This document shows positions 34,786 through 44,300 of a stretch of 64,000 nt of DNA, piece by piece. The position numbers and the translations under genes were made by a program. This stretch comes from Sinimarinibacterium flocculans. Lineage in GTDB: Bacteria; Pseudomonadota; Gammaproteobacteria; Nevskiales; Nevskiaceae. The stretch covers positions 620,001 through 684,000 of the forward strand of contig NZ_QICN01000001.1 of assembly GCF_003201205.1 (NCBI RefSeq), read 5' to 3'. Under the pieces are notes generated by a model. The model had not been told where the DNA came from. It searched no databases and was given only the letters and a program-made list of their open reading frames with translations. How positions within the stretch are numbered: position 1 is the stretch's first letter; each line of letters begins with the position of its first letter.

Positions 34786-36552
34786 TCAGAGCGTCTGGCG
34801 CGGCCTTGGCGCCTTGCGCGCGGCTTCCAGCAGACTCAAGGCGCTCTTGATGCGCGTGGCGTCGAGCTTGGCGCCGGCCAGGGCCGTCGACATCTTCGAG
34901 ATCAGTTCGCGCCATGCCGCCTGCGGGTCTTCCGGGGGCGTCTCGATCAGGTCGAGCAGGCGTTCCATCAGATCCAGGCCGTTGCGCCAGTGATCGTGAT
35001 CGGCTCCGTACTGCAGCAGCCCCTTGACCAGCAGCGGTCCCCAGAAGGTATTGAAGAAACGGATCACCGGCTGTGGGACGGCGCGACCGAAGGTGCGCAA
35101 TTCCAGTTCGCGCACGACCAGGCGCTTGGCCTCGTTGATGACGGTTTCGCGCCGTTTCTCGGCGTGCTGCTTCTGCGATGAGAAGAACGAGTTGATCTGC
35201 TTGTCGCTGATCGGCTCGGCGTTGAGCATCGCTTCGCGCACGAAGTCCGGCGCCAGATCGAACTGAACGAGCACTTGCTGCAGGACCGCCGCCATGTGGC
35301 GCGCCTCGGCCGTGCCGGTGATGCGCGAGGTCGCGGACTTGAGCATCAGCTCGTTGACCAGACTGCGCAGGGGGTGGGTGACGGCGGTGAACAGCGTCGC
35401 ATCGGTCAGCGCCGACTTGACCAGCGGGAATCGCACCGATTCGTGCTGCGGGCCGAGCTCCTCGGGCACGAACGGGTCTTCGATGGCCTCGTTGAGGAAC
35501 TGACCGGCCAGCGCGATGCGCTGCAGCGGCGCCTTGCGCTTGTCCACCGGCACCTCGGTGCCGGATGGCAGCGGCGTGTCGCCCTGCAAGGCGAGCAGAT
35601 CGCCGGCGAGCGAGCCGTCGTTGTACGTATCGTTGCTCACCGGCACGCGCTCGCGGACGGATGCGAGCATCGACGCCGTCTTGTCGTCGATGGTGTCGGT
35701 CTTGCGGCGGGCGGGCGTCGCGGCAGGCGAACCGTCTGCAGGAGGCGCAGGCGCAGGCACAGCCTCGGGCGCCGGGGTTTCACGGGTGGCGGCGGAACCG
35801 GCTGCAGGGGGCGCCGGTTTGGGGGCGGGGGACTCGGCAGGCGGCTGACGCCGGATCGCCTCGGAGCGCGCCTGCTCGTGTGCGAGCATCGCTTCCGCTT
35901 CCGCGGCGCGCGAGGCGATGTCGGTCAGCGAGCCCAGCAGCTTTTCGTACAGCGAGGGCAACTGGGGCAGAACCAGCGTGTCGAACTGGTCGAACAGCAC
36001 CCGCAGATGTGCGCTGCCGTAGTTCAGGGCTACCGCCGTGTCGCGGAGCGCACGGCACAGGCTGGCCGGCGCGAGGGCGCCGGCGTGAATCGGGAAGCGC
36101 ACCGAGCGCCGGATCAGGTCGAGCTGGGTGTCGAACTCGCCGATGAGTGCGGCAAACTGCGTTTCCGCACGCAGCTGCGGCGGCGTCAGCACCATGACGT
36201 CGTTGGCGGTGGCGCGACTCGTCGCCAGTTTCGCCGACTCTGCGGAGCCGGTCAGGCTGATGTCGACGCGTACCAGGACCTCATCGAGCCAGCGGCTGGG
36301 GTCGGAGGCCACCGCGCGGGCCAGTGCCGTGCAGTTGCGTTGTTCGGCAACCAGCACGGTGACCGAAGCGCGTCTGCGCAGCGCTTCGGGAAGCTGCGCG
36401 AAGAACGGCTTGAAGACCGAAGTCAGCGCGACGCTCACCGAACGCCGCAGGGCATTGATCGCCGGCGTGCCCATCTTCAGCACCTCGGACGAGGCCGGCC
36501 CCACTGCCGCCGCCGAGAGCCGCGTGGCATCCGAATCAGGCATCCTGCTCAT
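34786..36552 (-). CDS. Second DUF1631-like protein
   Basis: 588 residues. The C-terminal region (KRRETVINEAKRLVVRELEL, GRAVPQPVIRFFNTFWGPLL, DLMERLLDLIE) lines up with the C-terminal block of the DUF1631 protein at 4263, and a Pro/Ala-rich linker lies near 250-290. The N-terminal half is more diverged. The frame is open upstream to 36741, but that part runs into the tRNA-Glu remnant, so I start at 36552 (MSRMPDSD) after GGAGACC. Role unknown; last backbone gene before the island. Confidence 0.75.
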   Translation of the reverse strand: MSRMPDSDATRLSAAAVGPASSEVLKMGTPAINALRRSVSVALTSVFKPFFAQLPEALRRRASVTVLVAEQRNCTALARAVASDPSRWLDEVLVRVDISLTGSAESAKLATSRATANDVMVLTPPQLRAETQFAALIGEFDTQLDLIRRSVRFPIHAGALAPASLCRALRDTAVALNYGSAHLRVLFDQFDTLVLPQLPSLYEKLLGSLTDIASRAAEAEAMLAHEQARSEAIRRQPPAESPAPKPAPPAAGSAATRETPAPEAVPAPAPPADGSPAATPARRKTDTIDDKTASMLASVRERVPVSNDTYNDGSLAGDLLALQGDTPLPSGTEVPVDKRKAPLQRIALAGQFLNEAIEDPFVPEELGPQHESVRFPLVKSALTDATLFTAVTHPLRSLVNELMLKSATSRITGTAEARHMAAVLQQVLVQFDLAPDFVREAMLNAEPISDKQINSFFSSQKQHAEKRRETVINEAKRLVVRELELRTFGRAVPQPVIRFFNTFWGPLLVKGLLQYGADHDHWRNGLDLMERLLDLIETPPEDPQAAWRELISKMSTALAGAKLDATRIKSALSLLEAARKAPRPRQTL

Positions 36553-36728
36553 GGGTCTCCCTGGCGACGCTCCCTTCACCACCCGACATACGCGGTTCGC
36601 CGTCCGCCGGCAACCGTTCCCGGAGCGGAAGACTACGCGATCCGCGGGAATCTGCGTACTCGTGAGATCGGGATGAGGGCGCCGGGAGCGTGTGTGGCGC
36701 GGGCCATCGTGCCACGCGAAAGCGCGAG

Positions 36729-36777
36729 ATGGCGTCCCCACGGGGATTCGAACCCCGGTTACCGCCGTGAAAGGGCG
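36729..36777 (-). repeat. Left attachment repeat, displaced 3' end of tRNA-Glu
   Basis: 49 bases identical to 62478-62526, covering the tRNA-Glu T-arm, acceptor 3' strand, variable loop and anticodon arm. The sequence diverges exactly after GGGCG. There is no 5' half, so it is not a tRNA gene. It is the attachment-site copy left by integration. Confidence 0.92.
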
Positions 36778-36935
36778 GAAAATGGACGCCCATGGACATC
36801 CACGGATGACAGCAATGCCTAGGGAAAGGTCCAGATACGTCCATTGCCTATCGCATTGATTCGGGGTCGTCTATTACCTAAAATTACCTAAGAGATAATG
36901 TTGCCACACCAAGTGCGGGGACGTGGGAAGTAAAT

Positions 36936-38198
36936 ATGGCCAGAACACCTCGCGACGCGCGGATCGAAACTCGAAAGGCGCGGCTCAAACTGCAAGAGCG
37001 ACACGACCCGCATTGGCGGCAGGTTGTCCCGGGGCTATTTATCGGATACCGAAGAGCCAACGCGCGCAGCAATGGCGTCTGGTACTCGCGCAAGCTCGAA
37101 GCGGGCCGATACCGCAAAAAGCGGGTCGGGCAAGCTGACGATCACATCGACGCCGATGGAAAGGTGACCCTTACCTACACCCAAGCTGTGGATCGGGTTC
37201 GGGAAGTCGCGGCCGGCAAGTCGGTAAGTGCTCCACGACACTACGGCGATGGGGTCGTGCTCAATGATGTTATCGACGCCTATCTCTCGGCGCGGCAGAC
37301 AATTCCTGGCGGGCGGCAGAACCGGGTCATGAGCGAAGGCAACGCCAAGCTCACCAGACAAAGCTGGGATCGTTACGGTGCCACTATTGGCCAAATGCCG
37401 GTCACGGCAATCGACACCAAGACACTACAGACTTGGCATGCGGGAATCGCGAAGGCTCCTCCGACGAAGCGGGGCAAGGTAATGAGCTTCAATCCTCGTG
37501 AGCCTCAGCAGCTACGTGGTCGAAAGGCGACAGCCAACCGCGTTCTGACCACCGTCAAGGCGGCGCTTCGTTGGGCCCAGGTAGAGGGCTTGCTATCCGA
37601 TGCTCACCCAGATTACTGGGCACGAGTGAAACCTTTTGCAATTGACGAGGATCCGCTGCCGCGGATGCTCGAACCGGATGAGGTCAGCCGTTTGCTCAAA
37701 TCTGCTGCCCCGGAACTGCGTGAGCTGCTCACGGGCGCAATGATGACGGGCGCGCGCTATGGCGATCTCTGTGCTCTCAAGGTCGGCGATTTCAACGTTG
37801 AAGGCGGCGTCGTGCGAATTCAGCAAGGCAAGACGGGGAAGTTGTTGTGGCAGCCGTTGACGCCCGAAGGCAAGAAGTTCTTCGAACGGATAAGCGTCGG
37901 GCGAGAGCAGAATGAACCAATGTTCCGGCGAGAAGATGGGCGCCCGTGGCGCAAATCAGAGGCAGCACGCCCTATGCACGAAGCCGCTCAGACCAGCAAG
38001 CTGCAAGGGGTCACCTTCAAGGCAATGAGATCAACTTACGGCAAGCTGTTACTGTTGGCGACCCGTGACATCGAGCTAGTTGCCAAGGCGCTCGGCCACT
38101 CAGATAGTCGTATTACTCGGCGCCACTACGCACACCTGCTTCCGTCTGAAGTTGCTCGTGGCATCGCCAAACTGCCGGCACTAGGCATTGATGAGTAA
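36936..38198 (+). CDS. Tyrosine recombinase (island integrase)
   Basis: 420 residues. An N-terminal arm-binding region, a core-binding SAM-like domain (about 105-225) and a catalytic domain with Arg274 (GARYGDLCALK), Lys299, Arg365, His388 (LGHSDSRIT) and the nucleophile Tyr398 (RRHYAH). The usual His of HxxR is Lys362 here (KAMR). It would excise and insert the island at tRNA-Glu. Base composition is visibly less GC-rich than the backbone. The upstream gap 36778-36935 has AT-rich direct repeats ATTACCTA, possibly arm or promoter sites. Confidence 0.92.
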   Translation: MARTPRDARIETRKARLKLQERHDPHWRQVVPGLFIGYRRANARSNGVWYSRKLEAGRYRKKRVGQADDHIDADGKVTLTYTQAVDRVREVAAGKSVSAPRHYGDGVVLNDVIDAYLSARQTIPGGRQNRVMSEGNAKLTRQSWDRYGATIGQMPVTAIDTKTLQTWHAGIAKAPPTKRGKVMSFNPREPQQLRGRKATANRVLTTVKAALRWAQVEGLLSDAHPDYWARVKPFAIDEDPLPRMLEPDEVSRLLKSAAPELRELLTGAMMTGARYGDLCALKVGDFNVEGGVVRIQQGKTGKLLWQPLTPEGKKFFERISVGREQNEPMFRREDGRPWRKSEAARPMHEAAQTSKLQGVTFKAMRSTYGKLLLLATRDIELVAKALGHSDSRITRRHYAHLLPSEVARGIAKLPALGIDE

Positions 38199-38605
38199 CG
38201 AGAGAGTCGATTGGATCTCAGGGAGCCCATCAACTAAGGCCGTCGCACAGACCGTCGCTGAATTTTCTTCAGGGACTCGATCTCAAGCCTCAGCTTCTCC
38301 AACTGTAGCCGCTGATGTTCTGCCTCGGTTCATTCGTCCCCCGCTACCATCGCCTCCGGGCTGCTCAGCGTCGCTGGCGTGCCAGCTCCAGCCAGTGAAC
38401 ACCGGTTGCTTGCGGCAGATCCACCTCGGCAGTGCCTGTGCGCTTTTCGACCGATCCGGTGTATGCGCGCCTCTGCCTCGGAGATGATTGCGGGCTAGCT
38501 CTCCAGCTGAGGTCTCACGAGCAGCTGGAACACATCGGTCAGGACGTTAGCGTCCGTAAGCGTCGGCATCGGGGTGAGAGCGGGAATGGTCAGTGTTGCA
38601 CTGAC
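38199..38605. other. Gap between integrase and CRISPR array
   Basis: No credible gene. On the minus strand around 38230-38330 a short stretch reads EHQRLQLEKLRLEIESL, coiled-coil-like and faintly like the start of an IS66-type transposase subunit; it is too short to call. Judged by crRNA direction, the left flank (about 38500-38605) would be the leader side of the array. No degenerate repeat is visible there. Confidence 0.35.
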
Positions 38606-39697
38606 GTTCCGGCCTGAGCGCAATTCCCAATCGGTTACGCTGTCGGTGTCGCGCAGACTATCGGTAGCGGTGTTCCGGCCTGAGCGCAATTCCCAATCGG
38701 TTACGCTGGACGAGGCGGACATGCTCAGCGATCTGTAGTTCCGGCCTGAGCGCAATTCCCAATCGGTTACGCTACCACCATGATCTACACCCACGTCCTC
38801 AACGTTCCGGCCTGAGCGCAATTCCCAATCGGTTACGCTCTCTCCGCCTCCACGCTCATCAGCCGATCAGTTCCGGCCTGAGCGCAATTCCCAATCGGTT
38901 ACGCTCGAGCAGTTGATGACCTCGATGCCGCGGTGGTTCCGGCCTGAGCGCAATTCCCAATCGGTTACGCTCCACGGCGAGCAATTGCCCATCCCCGAGA
39001 TGTTCCGGCCTGAGCGCAATTCCCAATCGGTTACGCTCCTCGTCGTCGACGGTGTCACCCACATCGTGTTCCGGCCTGAGCGCAATTCCCAATCGGTTAC
39101 GCTCGACAACGGCGACCCCTTGCTCCACAGCATGTTCCGGCCTGAGCGCAATTCCCAATCGGTTACGCTACCACGGGCTCTCGGATGAGGGATCGGCGAG
39201 TTCCGGCCTGAGCGCAATTCCCAATCGGTTACGCTGTGCGGGTAGATGACGTCGCCGGTGACGAGGTTCCGGCCTGAGCGCAATTCCCAATCGGTTACGC
39301 TCAGTCGCGCGCGCACGACGGCGAACGATCCGTTCCGGCCTGAGCGCAATTCCCAATCGGTTACGCTAGCAGTCCCGATGTCCCACGAGTCATTTGAGTT
39401 CCGGCCTGAGCGCAATTCCCAATCGGTTACGCTTACCAGCACGTTGTTGTTCACGGCCCAACAGTTCCGGCCTGAGCGCAATTCCCAATCGGTTACGCTG
39501 TTCCTCGCCATCTCGACGATGCAGAACAGGTTCCGGCCTGAGCGCAATTCCCAATCGGTTACGCTCCCCGTAAGAGTGGCGCTCCCACGCCGACGGTTCC
39601 GGCCTGAGCGCAATTCCCAATCGGTTACGCTCGTGCCGGCGATGATCCGCGATCCCCAGCGGTTCCGGCCTGAGCGCAATTCCCAATCGGTTACGCT
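38606..39697 (+). CRISPR. Type II-C CRISPR array: 17 repeats of 36 bp, 16 spacers of 30 bp
   Basis: Repeats start every 66 bases from 38606 to 39662. Each begins GTTCCGGCCTGAGCGC and ends CGGTTACGCT, and I see no variant among the 17. All 16 spacers are 30 bp and all differ. Orientation is set by the tracrRNA anti-repeat (44290-44308), which is complementary to the repeat as read on the plus strand, so crRNAs come from the plus strand, toward cas2. The repeat end TACGCT weakly resembles a -10 box, so repeat-borne promoters as in Neisseria II-C arrays are possible. Confidence 0.98.
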
Positions 39698-39770
39698 GCG
39701 TGTAACAGAACCCCATGAAGTATCAGGGTTTTCTGTTATATGTGGCGCAACAAAGCGGAGTTCGCATGGG

Positions 39771-40097
39771 CTAGAACAAGTTGAACTGGTCTGGATTTTT
39801 TCTCGCGCTAGCTCGCTTCTTGCCGACGAAGGTGGCAATGCGTTCGTATTGTTTGTCGGTGAAATAGAGGATGTCCACCTTGCCGCCGTCGGGTAGTTCC
39901 GACTCGACGCGCTTGGTCAAGGTGTCAGCCTGCTCGGGGCCGGTGCAATGGCGCAGATATACCGAAAACTGCGCCATCTCGAAGCCTTGATCGAGCAGCG
40001 CCTTGCGGAATGCGGTCGCCGCCTTGCGCTCCTTGTCTTCGACCACGGGTAGGTCGAACATCACCAGCATCCACATCAGCCGGTAGCCGGTCAGCAT
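39771..40097 (-). CDS. cas2: CRISPR-associated endonuclease Cas2
   Basis: 108 residues with the ferredoxin-like start WMLVMFDLPV (Asp15) and KVDILYFTDKQYERI. It forms the spacer-integration complex with Cas1. The start overlaps the cas1 stop by one base (TGATG). Only 73 bases lie between its stop and the array. Confidence 0.95.
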   Translation of the reverse strand: MLTGYRLMWMLVMFDLPVVEDKERKAATAFRKALLDQGFEMAQFSVYLRHCTGPEQADTLTKRVESELPDGGKVDILYFTDKQYERIATFVGKKRASARKNPDQFNLF

Positions 40098-41020
40098 CAG
40101 AAGGCGCTACTGCCGCTCTCAGTGAAGAGCAGCGGACGCAGCGGCAGTGCGAAGTCCAGCTTGTCCCGCTCCCCCGCGAAAACCTGGGCCAGCGAGACCG
40201 CCAGCCGCTGCACGCAGACCATCAGGGGAGTCCGGCCGGCTTCGCTGTCCATGTCGAGATAGAGCGTGTGCGCGAGTTGGCGCTTGGCTTCAGGATTGAC
40301 AGTGCTCGCGCCCGCGCGATGCAACTCGCGCACGCGCCAGTCCATCACCGGGCGATAAGGTTCCATAAGGTCATCCACCAGACGCATGCCGTTCTGCCGG
40401 CTGCGGTGAAACAGCCCGAGCGAGGGATGCAGACCCGCCGCGAGCACCGCGCGCGCCGTCGCTGAGCGCAGGATGGTGTAGGCGTAGTTGAGCAGGGCAT
40501 TGATGCCGTCGCCCTCCTGATTGCGGGTGAAGCCTTCGCCCATCACGCGGCTCCAGTAGCGGCGGGCCGCCTGTGCCTCGATGTTGTCGGGGTCGCCGAT
40601 CCGAACCTTCGGGATGAGTGCGGTGATCAGCGCGGGTGATTCTCCGCATGCTTCTAGCACCGCCGCCTGCTGTTGCAGCTTGGCCTTGACCAGCTGCGAC
40701 CAGAGGCGCTTCTTGAGCGGCAGGCTGGCATCGAGCTGCGAGTCCATGCGGCCCGCTTGCTCGTGATGCCCCTCCAGCGGCCAGAGAAAGGCGACCGGAG
40801 AATGGTTGGCACCGCTAACGACCAGTGGCACCTTGCGCTCGGCCAGCGCTACCAGCACGTTCTTGGTGTAGCCGAGCCCGTGTGCGTTGCCGATGACGGC
40901 AGCGATGTCATCCAGCGGGATGCGACCAAGCTCCTGCTCATGATCGCGGATCACTAGAAAGCCGCGATCCACAGAGAGACGGCGGCCATCCTGGGCGATC
41001 TCGACAATGCGGCCGAGCAT
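40097..41020 (-). CDS. cas1: CRISPR-associated integrase Cas1, type II
   Basis: 307 residues. The metal-binding set fits Glu148 (IEAQAARRYW), His205 (GLFHRSRQNG) and Glu220 (DDLMEPYRP), the same positions as in type II Cas1 of Streptococcus. It integrates new spacers. Nine bases separate it from cas9. No csn2 or cas4 is present, which defines subtype II-C. Confidence 0.97.
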   Translation of the reverse strand: MLGRIVEIAQDGRRLSVDRGFLVIRDHEQELGRIPLDDIAAVIGNAHGLGYTKNVLVALAERKVPLVVSGANHSPVAFLWPLEGHHEQAGRMDSQLDASLPLKKRLWSQLVKAKLQQQAAVLEACGESPALITALIPKVRIGDPDNIEAQAARRYWSRVMGEGFTRNQEGDGINALLNYAYTILRSATARAVLAAGLHPSLGLFHRSRQNGMRLVDDLMEPYRPVMDWRVRELHRAGASTVNPEAKRQLAHTLYLDMDSEAGRTPLMVCVQRLAVSLAQVFAGERDKLDFALPLRPLLFTESGSSAF

Positions 41021-41029
41021 AGGCTTGGC

Positions 41030-44000
41030 TCAGGGCTTGAAGCCGGGGTCTAGGACGTAGCCCAGTTCGGTGACGAAGACGCGGCGGGCCTCTGCATCTT
41101 TCAGCGCGCTGGCCGCTCGAACCAGATACTTGAAGGAGTCATCCTTGTCGCGATCCCTATTTCTCAGGTCGCCGCCTTCGTGGTGTTCGGCAAGGATGAT
41201 CTTGCCTGCCGTCATTTGGGCAACGCGGTAGATTCGTCGATACGTTTCGGAACCGACAGCGACGAAGTCGTCTGCACACAACCTCATCACCAACGACATC
41301 CCATTCTGCGCCAGCGTCTTGTGCCGAAGCCGCGCCGGGTCTCTCCGCGCAATCTGCGCGGCCTCGAAGCTGGTGACGATGTGATCGCGCCAGCGCCCGT
41401 TCTCGTCGCGATAAATCTCCACGCAGTAGTTGCCGTCGCCCTTGTAGGCCTTATAGGGCGCGCCCCGCGCTTCGCTGCCACGGCCGGGATGAGAGCCGCC
41501 GCGCCCCATCGGTATCACGGTTAGCGTCTCAGCAACCCGCACGCGGCTGATGCCGGTCTGCTCGACAAATGCGGCCAGTTTGGCCGCGAACTCCTTGCCC
41601 TCGGTGCCAGCTACCGCAGCCTTGATGCGCTCGCGCAGCGCGCGGTCGCGAATGTCGTCAAGGTCGGTGGGCTTGGTCAGCGACAGCAGAGGCACACGAT
41701 GCACCACCTGAGAAGGCCTGCCGGGCTCATAGGGCTCGGCAAAGCCGTAAGCGGTGTCGTTGTGCAGACCGGCCTGATAGCCGTGGTCCGGCTTGTAGCT
41801 CACGACGATGCGCGGCAAGGCTTGCTCTAGCGCATCGCGAAAGCCCTCCCAGGGGTAGGGCACGAGGATGCGGTCCTTCTCTCGTTCGAGCCGCTCCTGG
41901 CCCGAGAGTGTGGCCACCTTCTGCAGCAGGCTGCGATCCGTCACGGCGATCGTCGCGGCATCGAGCGCGTGGTGACGATGGTCAGTGCGGTTCTTCTTGC
42001 CGCTGTCGGACAGCAGCTGGTTCAAGCCCCACTTGCCGCGCAGGAGCGCGGTCAGCCGGCCCGGCGTGACCCACACGTCGTTCGGATGGCACACGTAGCT
42101 GAGGTAAGCCTTGGCCGTGCGACTCAGATACGCGGTGTCGGTGAGGTGCCGTGCGAGGAAGTCACCGCCATGTCGCGTCTCGAACTGTTCCATCGCGCGG
42201 TCCGCGAAGCGCCACTTCTTGTTGCTGGGCATGTTCGCCGCGCGGTCCTGGATCGCCTGCCAGTCGAAGCCATGCAGCGACTGGCCGAAGGCCTCGAAGG
42301 GCGTGCTGTTCTTCTTGTAGCGATTGGCTTCTCGGTAGGCCAGTGTCTTGTTGGCGATGCTGTCGTCTAGCGTGCGGGCGAACGGCAGGATGTGTTCGAC
42401 CTCGACTTCCTCACTGAACAGCTTCTCGCGCCCAATCTGCCGGCCGGTGTAGGGGCAACGCCGATCCAGCGGGTCTCGGATGTTCAGTTCGCGCCATAGC
42501 TTGAGGCGTAACAGGTTCTCGCCGGTGTCGCGTAGGCCATGCCTTTGCAGTTCCTCGCGGTCGGCATCGCGCTGCTTCTGATTCTCAGCCTGCTCCTTCT
42601 GGATACGCTCCCTCTGATCCCGGCTCTGTTTGAGTTCGCGCGTCACTTCCAGTGCGATCTGGGTTGGTGGGCCGTAGCGCTCGATCACCGCATTGACCAG
42701 CCGCCGCAACTGATTCAAGCCGATGTGCACGGTGGGATTGGCGATGCGCCCGCACTGCTTTTCCTCGGAGTCTTCCGGATTGCCGGAGCCGAAACCCACC
42801 GCCGATTGCAGGATGCGACCGTAGTAGGGCAGTGCGCTGTGGCCGAAGTATTCGCCCGTGTGCAACTGGCTGTGGCTGGCATAGCCCGCCGCCAGAACGG
42901 CCTTGTCGTAGGTGACGACGTTGGCCGCCAGATGCGGCAACACCTTCGCCAAGGCCTTGCGGCCCAGATTGCTGTGGCTGTCGGCCAGCCCGGTGTTGGC
43001 GGCTCTCAGGGCAGCGGCTTCGTTTAGCCCATGCAGCTTCATGAGCCACTCGACAATAGCCGTCTCACGCTCCTCTTCCAGCAGCAGTTCAACCACTGCG
43101 TCCTGCTGCGCCAGTGAGAGTTGGTGCCAGGCGACGCCGAAGCGATCAGCCTTCGCCATCGCGAGGCTCGTAGCATTGCCCTTCAAGCCCTCGCGCTTGT
43201 CCGACTCGATGCTGAACTTGACTGTATCGGGCAGGCCCATCATCCGCCGCATGGTGTCGAAGCTGAGCTGACCCCGGGCATCGGCCTTGTCGCGCTTGCC
43301 GGGGCCGGTCTGGCCTTCGAGCAGGCGGGTAAAGAGATCGCGCTGCTCCAGCGTCAGCGCCCGCTCCTCGCCAACGCCGGTTTCGTAACGGAGGTGATTG
43401 AGCTCCTGCAGGATGCGAAAGCGTTGCGCGGAGGGCAGGGCGAGCGGCGCGCGCTCGTCATCGGGTTCCAGCGTGCAGCGGCCGGGTCGGACAGGCCGTA
43501 ACGGGCGCTGGTGCAGGAGGATGTCGCGCAGTTCATCCCTCGCCGCTGATGTGAGCGCAGAAGGGTTGAAACCGACCTGCGCCGACCACAGGGCATCGAA
43601 CTCGTCCGCGATCATGTCGCGCCCGACGTAAAGCTCATAGGCGGCTTTGGCGCCCTGGCCGCGCAGCCGCGCCCGCACCGGCTGGCGCTGTGCGTGACGG
43701 TCTGCCAGCCATTCGCCGACCGTGCGCGCGCCCTGCGCGGCCAGCCGATCACGAACCTCCTTGAGGGCGGACTTGATCTTGCCGCTCTCCTTCTCGTCGG
43801 CTTTGTCCACCTTGCGGTTGCTGCGGAAGCCGCGCCGTTGGTTGAGGTGGAACAGCGCACGGCCGAGTTCGTGCGGCGTGAGTGCTTCGCTGAGCCCCCG
43901 TTTGCGCAGTGCGTAGGGATCGATGGCAGCCAGTGCCCGGCGCGTATCAGCGTCCGCTGGCATCAATCCATGTTGGATCAGCGCTGCCATGAACCGCTTC

Positions 44001-44227
44001 TGGCGCTTGAGCCAGCGGTCGCGCCGCCGACGCATCCCGCGCGCCATTCTGCGGGCGACGGCGAGCGAGGCCTTGTCCTTGGGGTTGCGCCCATCCCGGA
44101 ACAGCCGCACTCCCAAGCGAACCAGGCCGACGGGCTCGTCGGCCTCGTTGATCTGCACGATGCACCAGCCCAGCGAATTGGAACCCAGATCAAGCCCCAG
44201 CCGATATCGGACCGCTTTCTTTCTCAT
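41030..44227 (-). CDS. cas9: CRISPR-associated endonuclease Cas9, subtype II-C
   Basis: 1065 residues, compact as for II-C. RuvC-I has Asp13 (LGLDLGSNSLGW), the arginine-rich bridge helix is at 60-80 (RRMARGMRRRRDRWLKRQK), RuvC-II has Glu527 (ALEVTREL), HNH has His612 with Asn626 and Asn635 (VEHILPFARTLDDSIANK), and RuvC-III has His753 and Asp756 (HRHHALDAATIAV). All nuclease residues are intact. The C-terminal ~250 residues form the PAM-interacting part (SHPGRGSEARGAPYKAYKGD). ATG 44227 follows GGAGGGAATCCG. The operon is cas9-cas1-cas2. Confidence 0.97.
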   Translation of the reverse strand: MRKKAVRYRLGLDLGSNSLGWCIVQINEADEPVGLVRLGVRLFRDGRNPKDKASLAVARRMARGMRRRRDRWLKRQKRFMAALIQHGLMPADADTRRALAAIDPYALRKRGLSEALTPHELGRALFHLNQRRGFRSNRKVDKADEKESGKIKSALKEVRDRLAAQGARTVGEWLADRHAQRQPVRARLRGQGAKAAYELYVGRDMIADEFDALWSAQVGFNPSALTSAARDELRDILLHQRPLRPVRPGRCTLEPDDERAPLALPSAQRFRILQELNHLRYETGVGEERALTLEQRDLFTRLLEGQTGPGKRDKADARGQLSFDTMRRMMGLPDTVKFSIESDKREGLKGNATSLAMAKADRFGVAWHQLSLAQQDAVVELLLEEERETAIVEWLMKLHGLNEAAALRAANTGLADSHSNLGRKALAKVLPHLAANVVTYDKAVLAAGYASHSQLHTGEYFGHSALPYYGRILQSAVGFGSGNPEDSEEKQCGRIANPTVHIGLNQLRRLVNAVIERYGPPTQIALEVTRELKQSRDQRERIQKEQAENQKQRDADREELQRHGLRDTGENLLRLKLWRELNIRDPLDRRCPYTGRQIGREKLFSEEVEVEHILPFARTLDDSIANKTLAYREANRYKKNSTPFEAFGQSLHGFDWQAIQDRAANMPSNKKWRFADRAMEQFETRHGGDFLARHLTDTAYLSRTAKAYLSYVCHPNDVWVTPGRLTALLRGKWGLNQLLSDSGKKNRTDHRHHALDAATIAVTDRSLLQKVATLSGQERLEREKDRILVPYPWEGFRDALEQALPRIVVSYKPDHGYQAGLHNDTAYGFAEPYEPGRPSQVVHRVPLLSLTKPTDLDDIRDRALRERIKAAVAGTEGKEFAAKLAAFVEQTGISRVRVAETLTVIPMGRGGSHPGRGSEARGAPYKAYKGDGNYCVEIYRDENGRWRDHIVTSFEAAQIARRDPARLRHKTLAQNGMSLVMRLCADDFVAVGSETYRRIYRVAQMTAGKIILAEHHEGGDLRNRDRDKDDSFKYLVRAASALKDAEARRVFVTELGYVLDPGFKP

Positions 44228-44249
44228 CGGATTCCCTCCACCTGTGCGC

Positions 44250-44300
44250 TTGTGCCGCGCATTTCAGGCCGATACTATTCCCACGCTAGCCGATTGGGAA
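44250..44300. promoter_or_regulatory. Overlapping divergent promoters for tracrRNA (+) and cas9 (-)
   Basis: Plus strand: TTGTGC (44250-44255), 17 bases, TACTAT (44273-44278). Minus strand: TTCCCA (44300-44295), 17 bases, TAGTAT (44277-44272). The two -10 boxes are the same ATACTAT seen from each side, and the cas9 -35 lies inside the tracrRNA anti-repeat. Spacing is seen; use is inferred. Confidence 0.6.

Noticed and set aside
36553-36741. N-terminal extension of the second DUF1631 protein
   Set aside because: The extra 63 codons run into the attachment repeat and are not protein-like; a ribosome site supports the start at 36552.
36729-36777. Possible second tRNA gene
   Set aside because: Only the 3' 48 bases of tRNA-Glu are present; no 5' acceptor strand or D-arm precedes them.
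38199-38605. Degraded transposase beside the array
   Set aside because: Only ~20 residues of a coiled-coil-like peptide are suggestive; no ends or further domains were visible.
38867-39896. Long open frames on both strands through the CRISPR array encoding RNRLGIALRPE-type or FRPERNSQSVTL-type repeats
   Set aside because: The 66-bp period is a multiple of three and the repeat lacks stops in these frames, so openness is an artefact of the array.
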